Assembly (NCBI GenBank): GCA_902624425.1 | Contig: CACNXK010000001.1 | Coordinates: forward strand, 62,001-126,000 | Length of the DNA: 64,000 nucleotides | Direction of reading: 5' to 3' | Source of the DNA: an uncultured SAR86 cluster bacterium | GTDB lineage: Bacteria; Pseudomonadota; Gammaproteobacteria; Magnimaribacterales; D2472 | Shown: positions 59,398 through 64,000 of the stretch, in pieces | Layout: every line of letters starts with the position of its first letter | Numbering within the stretch: position 1 is the first letter of the stretch | The notes under the pieces: model-generated | What the model saw: the letters and a program-made list of their open reading frames with translations, nothing else | Database searches by the model: none | What the model was told of the DNA's origin: nothing | Translations under genes and position numbers: made by a program

Positions 59398-60022
59398 AAT
59401 TAAAATTATTTACAAAAAAACTTGCTGATTCAGCAACATCTTGTGAGTTAAAAATAGCATCACTTAAAGCAATCATATCAAAATTTAGCAATGCAACCTT
59501 ATGAAAGTTTTCTTTGTTTATACCACCAATAATTACTTTGCTAGAAACACTAAAGTTATTTATTAGGTCTAAGTCATTTTTTTCAATTGGGATAGCTTCC
59601 TTCTTTGTTAAAGAATTAGAAAAGGCACCAAATGAAACATATTCAGCCCCTTCCTTTATAGCTTTTTTAGCTTCCTCAATTGATGATTTACAAGTCCTGC
59701 CGATAATAAGATTTTTGTATTTATTTTTTACCTTTTCTACTGGCATATCATTTTTTCCTAAGTGGACACCGTCTGCGCCTATTTCAATAGCAAGATGAGG
59801 ATAGTCATTGATAAAAGCAATTCCATCCTTATTCTTAATTTGATTAACAAGGCTGGAGAAAAAATATTTAAGTTCTTCTGTGATTTCCTCTTTATACCTG
59901 ATCTGAAAAACCTTTACTCCACATTCAAGGCATATATTGATATCATCCAACAGTTTTGTTGTCTCAAAATTAGGAGGAGTTATTGCATAAATACCCTTTA
60001 ATTTATCTTTAGCATCAATCAC
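59390..60022 (-). CDS. thiE: Thiamine-phosphate synthase; probable GTG start at 60022 (tracked start overlaps hemG)
   Basis: LKGIYAITPP, FINDYPHLAIEIGADGVHLGKNDMP, IIGRTCKS, GGINKEN. Confidence 0.9.
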   Translation of the reverse strand: MIDAKDKLKGIYAITPPNFETTKLLDDINICLECGVKVFQIRYKEEITEELKYFFSSLVNQIKNKDGIAFINDYPHLAIEIGADGVHLGKNDMPVEKVKNKYKNLIIGRTCKSSIEEAKKAIKEGAEYVSFGAFSNSLTKKEAIPIEKNDLDLINNFSVSSKVIIGGINKENFHKVALLNFDMIALSDAIFNSQDVAESASFFVNNFNFE

Positions 60023-60045
60023 GATATAAAATATAACAGAATAAA

Positions 60046-60567
60046 ATGGATAAAATATTAATTCTTTTTTCAACAACTGATGGCCATACTGTTTCGATAT
60101 GTAATCGAATCGGAGAAATCCTATCTGCAACTGGATCTGTAATAATTTCAAGTCTAGAAGATATTTCACAGATCGAATTAGAGAATGCAGACAAAGTTCT
60201 AGTTGGGGCAAGCATTCGATATGGAAAGCATAATAAGAATCTCTTTAGCTTTTCTAGAAAGTATAAAAGCATTTTAGATTCAAAAGAAAATGCTTTTTTT
60301 AGCGTTAATGCTGTAGCAAGAAAACCAGAAAAAAATGATCCAGGAACAAATCCATATTTAATTAAATTCCTTAAACAATCATCATGGCAACCAAAAAAAT
60401 TAGGAGTTTTTGCTGGCAAAATTGATTATCCTAAGTATAAATTTATTGATAAGTACATGATCAGGTTAATTATGTGGATTACTGATGGGCCTACAGATAT
60501 TAGAAAATCGTTTGAATTTACAGATTGGTCAAAAGTAGATGACTTTGCAAATGACATATTTAAATAA
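60046..60567 (+). CDS. hemG: Menaquinone-dependent protoporphyrinogen oxidase (flavodoxin-like)
   Basis: 173 aa; ILFSTTDGHTVSICNRIG, VLVGASIRYGKHNKNL, WSKVDDFANDI. Confidence 0.92.
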   Translation: MDKILILFSTTDGHTVSICNRIGEILSATGSVIISSLEDISQIELENADKVLVGASIRYGKHNKNLFSFSRKYKSILDSKENAFFSVNAVARKPEKNDPGTNPYLIKFLKQSSWQPKKLGVFAGKIDYPKYKFIDKYMIRLIMWITDGPTDIRKSFEFTDWSKVDDFANDIFK

Positions 60568-60618
60568 GTAATATTGTTTTTATTGAAACTGATACTATAA
60601 ATTTATTAAGATAACGCT

Positions 60619-60951
60619 ATGGAACAAAATACATCTATAAATGTAACTGAAAGTGCACAAAAAAGAATTCAAAATCTGCTTCCAGAGTATGAATCAAATG
60701 CTTTTCGTGTTTATGTTACTGGTGGAGGTTGTTCCGGTTTCCAATATGGCTTTAAATTCGATTCTGAAGAAGCTTTCGATGATGATGTAATCGATTTCGG
60801 TCACTTTAGAGTTTTATTAGACTCTCTTTCATATCCTTATTTATATGGATCCGAGCTAGATTATGTTGAAGATCTTTCAGGTGCTAAATTCATAATTAAG
60901 AATCCTAATGCAAAGACCACATGCGGATGTGGCGAGTCTTTTACAGTCTAG
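60619..60951 (+). CDS. erpA: Iron-sulfur cluster insertion protein ErpA
   Basis: 110 aa; FRVYVTGGGCSGFQYGF, NPNAKTTCGCGESFTV. Confidence 0.96.
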   Translation: MEQNTSINVTESAQKRIQNLLPEYESNAFRVYVTGGGCSGFQYGFKFDSEEAFDDDVIDFGHFRVLLDSLSYPYLYGSELDYVEDLSGAKFIIKNPNAKTTCGCGESFTV

Positions 60952-61951
60952 GCTCAATAAGCAAACCTTTTTCTAGAAAAGCTAAATATGCAAATGCTGC
61001 TGATTCTAAAAATTTTGCAGAGATTATATGATCTGTAAGCTTAAGAGAGGATCCAATATTTTCCTCTAATCTCTCTAAGAGAAAATTATTTTTCGCTCCG
61101 CCACCATGTAACAATATTTCATGAGGCTCATCAAAAGTATTACAAAAATCAGATATACATATAGCGGTTAGTTCACTTAAAGTTGTTAAAAGATTTTCAG
61201 GTGTATCTGAATTAAGCTCATTGAGACCGTAGTAAAAAGATTTATCATCAGCTCTGGGATAATTTGCAGCACGAATTTTCTCTAGCAAATTATCTAAGAT
61301 CTTCTCATTTATCTGTCCTTTAGAAGCAATTTTTCCATCCTCATCAAATGGTATTCCAAAGTGGCGCATTGCAACCAAATCAATTAAGCAATTACCAGGC
61401 CCGATATCTGTAGCTATTTTAATATTATTTCCATCTAAGTATGTGCCATTAGATATTCCTCCAATATTGAGAATGATCTTTCTTTTATTTGATTCTGCGA
61501 ATAAATATTTGTGAAATTCTGGAACAAGCGGGGCACCTAAACCACCTTTTTGCATATCATAGTTTCTAAAATCATGGATTACATCTATTCCAACTTCATC
61601 AGCAATAAATTGAGCACATCCAATTTGAAAACTTCTCTCAGAATCATGAAACATAGTTTGCCCAGGGAATCCTATTTTAGATATTAAAGATATATCTATT
61701 TCTTTAATTAAATCTTTTATCAGCTCTACAGAGCTTTTATTTAAACTCTCTTCGAGCTCGACTACAATTTCATTATCACTTTTTTCTTTAAAACCTTTTC
61801 GGATAGCATCTTCATATTTTGGTTTATAGTTTTCTTCTAGATCCTTTGATTTCGAATGAATAAGCTTAAATCCATCACTAAAATCTACAACACATCCATC
61901 GATTGAATCAGCACTTGTGCCCGACATAAGGCCAATAAAATATTTACTCAT
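60941..61951 (-). CDS. anmK: Anhydro-N-acetylmuramic acid kinase
   Basis: 336 aa; FIGLMSGTSADSIDGCVVDF, DIGPGNCLID, HGGGAKNNFL. Confidence 0.95.
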   Translation of the reverse strand: MSKYFIGLMSGTSADSIDGCVVDFSDGFKLIHSKSKDLEENYKPKYEDAIRKGFKEKSDNEIVVELEESLNKSSVELIKDLIKEIDISLISKIGFPGQTMFHDSERSFQIGCAQFIADEVGIDVIHDFRNYDMQKGGLGAPLVPEFHKYLFAESNKRKIILNIGGISNGTYLDGNNIKIATDIGPGNCLIDLVAMRHFGIPFDEDGKIASKGQINEKILDNLLEKIRAANYPRADDKSFYYGLNELNSDTPENLLTTLSELTAICISDFCNTFDEPHEILLHGGGAKNNFLLERLEENIGSSLKLTDHIISAKFLESAAFAYLAFLEKGLLIEPRL

Positions 61952-63200
61952 AGGCTACTTCACTACTTTTCATGTCAAAAACCTGCAAAGCTTCTTTACT
62001 CTCTTGAACAATAGCCTTAAACCCCTCTAACTTGGACTTTTCAATTGGTTTTGCTGATGGTAGCTCTACCTTTACTGGGTCAGTTCTTTTATCACCAATT
62101 CTAAATTCATAATGTAAATGTGGTGCAGTTGCTAATCCGGAGTCACCCACAAAAGCAATAATCTGTCCTTGGGAAACTTTTGAGCCAACTTTTATTTTTG
62201 AATCAAATTTTTCTAGGTGAGCATAGAGAGTTGTTATATTACCGCCATGACGAATCTCAATAGTTCTTCCATAGCCGCTTTTCCATCCTGCAAATGAAAT
62301 AACACCCTCTCCTGAAGCCTTTATCGGAGTATTCCTTCTTGCTGCATAGTCTACTCCGTTATGAGCTTTAATCTTATGAAGTATTGGGTGCATTCTATTT
62401 GGATTAAAGTGAGAGCTTATGTATGCAAAATCTAATGGAGCTCTTAAAAAAGCTTTTTTTACATTATTACCATCTTCATCAAAATACTGCTTACCAAGGT
62501 CTTCATCAAAATATCTATGCGCAGTATATCTTTTGCCATTATTAATAAATTCAGCAAAAACTATGTCGCCACTGGAAATTTTTTCTCCTTCTGAGTAGTC
62601 AGTTTCATAAATCACAGAAAACTTATCTCCATTTCGGACATCAAAGATAAAATCGATATCCCATCCAAAAATAAATGCGAAATCCATAATAATGCTATCT
62701 GGCATATTCGCCCTGAGACCAGATTCATAAAAAGAGCTTTGAATCTCTCCTACACTTATGGATTGAAGTTTTTCGACATCTTTTACAATCTTTTCAATTA
62801 AGATATCTTCTTCAATATTTACTCTTAGGCTATTTAAAACATCTTTTTTAATTTCAATCCTATTTATTTCGTCATCTAGAAAAGAAAATTTAATTTCATC
62901 ACCCGGCTTAATATTCTTTAGCTCGTTACTGCGATCAAGTTTAAGGATTTTATAAACAGTATTTAAAGGAACCCTGTAGTCTTCAAAAATAATTGACAAA
63001 TTTTCTCCGTCTTTTACTTCATGAATTAAAGAAGTTTCAACACTCTCCTCTTGAGGTTTAAAAAGCTCTTCAATGTATACATCTTCAATTGGTGGAGCCT
63101 CATTATTCTTTCTATCTACACTCAGAAGAACAATTAAACATGCTGCTAGCATAAATGCCAATACGACATACTTAAAAGAGATTCTTTTATATTCAATCAT
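61944..63200 (-). CDS. M23-family murein endopeptidase (MepM-like)
   Basis: 418 aa; N-terminal TM, LysM/OapA-like region, HNGVDYAARRNTPIKASGEG, HLHYEFRIG. Confidence 0.93.
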   Translation of the reverse strand: MIEYKRISFKYVVLAFMLAACLIVLLSVDRKNNEAPPIEDVYIEELFKPQEESVETSLIHEVKDGENLSIIFEDYRVPLNTVYKILKLDRSNELKNIKPGDEIKFSFLDDEINRIEIKKDVLNSLRVNIEEDILIEKIVKDVEKLQSISVGEIQSSFYESGLRANMPDSIIMDFAFIFGWDIDFIFDVRNGDKFSVIYETDYSEGEKISSGDIVFAEFINNGKRYTAHRYFDEDLGKQYFDEDGNNVKKAFLRAPLDFAYISSHFNPNRMHPILHKIKAHNGVDYAARRNTPIKASGEGVISFAGWKSGYGRTIEIRHGGNITTLYAHLEKFDSKIKVGSKVSQGQIIAFVGDSGLATAPHLHYEFRIGDKRTDPVKVELPSAKPIEKSKLEGFKAIVQESKEALQVFDMKSSEVAYE

Positions 63201-64000
63201 TAGTCTTCTAAATTGAGGATTTCTGCATTACCACCAAAAGCAACTGTATTTTTAGTTATTGATCTCTCATCAACAAATTGAAGTAAGTAGTTTGGACCAC
63301 CAGCCTTAAAACCAGTCCCTGATAAACCTGTGCCACCAAATGGTTGAGAACCAACTACAGCACCTACAATATCTCTATTGATATAAGTATTTCCAGCAAT
63401 AGATTTATTAATGATGTCATCTGCCTTTGATTCAATTCTAGAATGGACACCCATGGTTAAACCATATTGTTTATTTTTTAGAGCAGTTAAAATTTGATCA
63501 AGCTCGTCAGTTTTATATTTGATGACATGAAGTATTGGCCCGAACTTTTCTTCATTTATATCATCAATCGTATTTAATTCAATTAAGGTCGGTGAGACAA
63601 AATTACCATCAGGAGCTTGATCGTGGCTGAAGACCTGATATCCATTTTTTGAACATTCTGAGACATATTCAAGAAGTATATTTCTTGATTTTTCATCGAT
63701 TATTGGACCAACATCACAGTGGAAATCTTCAGGATTCCCAACACTAAGTTCGGCCATTGCGTCTTTAATCATCTTTACTAGATCATCAAAAATACTTTCA
63801 TGAATAATTGCTAATCTCAAAGCAGAACATCTTTGTCCAGCGCTATTAAAAGAAGATCGCATTATGTCGTCAACAACTTGCTCATGAAGCGAGCTTGAAT
63901 CTATAAACATTGCGTTGAGACCTCCGGTTTCTGCAATTAAAGAAGAGATGGGGCCATCTTTTTTTGCTAATTGAAGATTAATTTTCTTTGCAGTTGTTGA
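63200..64000 (-). CDS. putA: Delta-1-pyrroline-5-carboxylate dehydrogenase / PutA C-terminal part; 5' end beyond the window (tracked start 63910 is internal)
   Basis: SLIAETGGLNAMFIDSSSLHEQVVDDIMRSSFNSAGQRCSALR (frame open to window edge), GGTGLSGTGFKAGGPNYLLQF. Confidence 0.88.
   Translation of the reverse strand, partial: STTAKKINLQLAKKDGPISSLIAETGGLNAMFIDSSSLHEQVVDDIMRSSFNSAGQRCSALRLAIIHESIFDDLVKMIKDAMAELSVGNPEDFHCDVGPIIDEKSRNILLEYVSECSKNGYQVFSHDQAPDGNFVSPTLIELNTIDDINEEKFGPILHVIKYKTDELDQILTALKNKQYGLTMGVHSRIESKADDIINKSIAGNTYINRDIVGAVVGSQPFGGTGLSGTGFKAGGPNYLLQFVDERSITKNTVAFGGNAEILNLED

Noticed and set aside
1-64000. CRISPR arrays, tRNA, rRNA, IS elements, toxin-antitoxin or defence islands
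   Set aside because: No spaced direct repeats, no cloverleaf-like or rRNA segments, no transposase or defence domains recognised in any ORF.

Overview
This 64 kb window is a gene-dense, AT-rich segment of a bacterial core chromosome. Protein content and synteny suggest a streamlined, SAR86-like marine gammaproteobacterium; the taxon is my inference. Most ORFs are recognisable housekeeping genes: gshA, pckA, dsbB/polA, engB/dsbA, xerC, ahcY-metK, tkt-pgk-fba, ubiE-ubiB-tatABC, rsgA/orn, miaB-phoH-ybeY-corC-lnt, fadJ-like, rpiA/ilvA, zapA-6S RNA-ygfA, pepP-ubiH, rpmB-rpmE2/priA, amidase-tsaE-nnrD, acs, pcnB, hemL-thiE/hemG-erpA, anmK-mepM, putA 3' end. I found no CRISPR array, prophage, IS element, tRNA, rRNA or obvious defence system. 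The features least explained by ordinary annotation are: (1) the 270 bp gap between the fadJ-like gene and the glutathione peroxidase gene, which holds two hairpins, a C-rich loop, a plausible promoter and an untracked 25-codon hydrophobic small ORF; (2) a hand-foldable 6S RNA between zapA and ygfA; (3) eleven of eleven convergent gene pairs abutting or overlapping at their stop codons with no room for intrinsic terminators; (4) a GC-rich, terminator-like hairpin inside the 5' end of engB; (5) a perfect Fur-box palindrome before an orphan iron-binding lipoprotein; (6) an untracked tatA ORF; (7) a membrane-anchored paraoxonase-like protein paired with an alpha/beta hydrolase. I do not see convincing evidence for a wholly new multi-gene system. 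The small-RNA/small-ORF locus is the best candidate for something undescribed.
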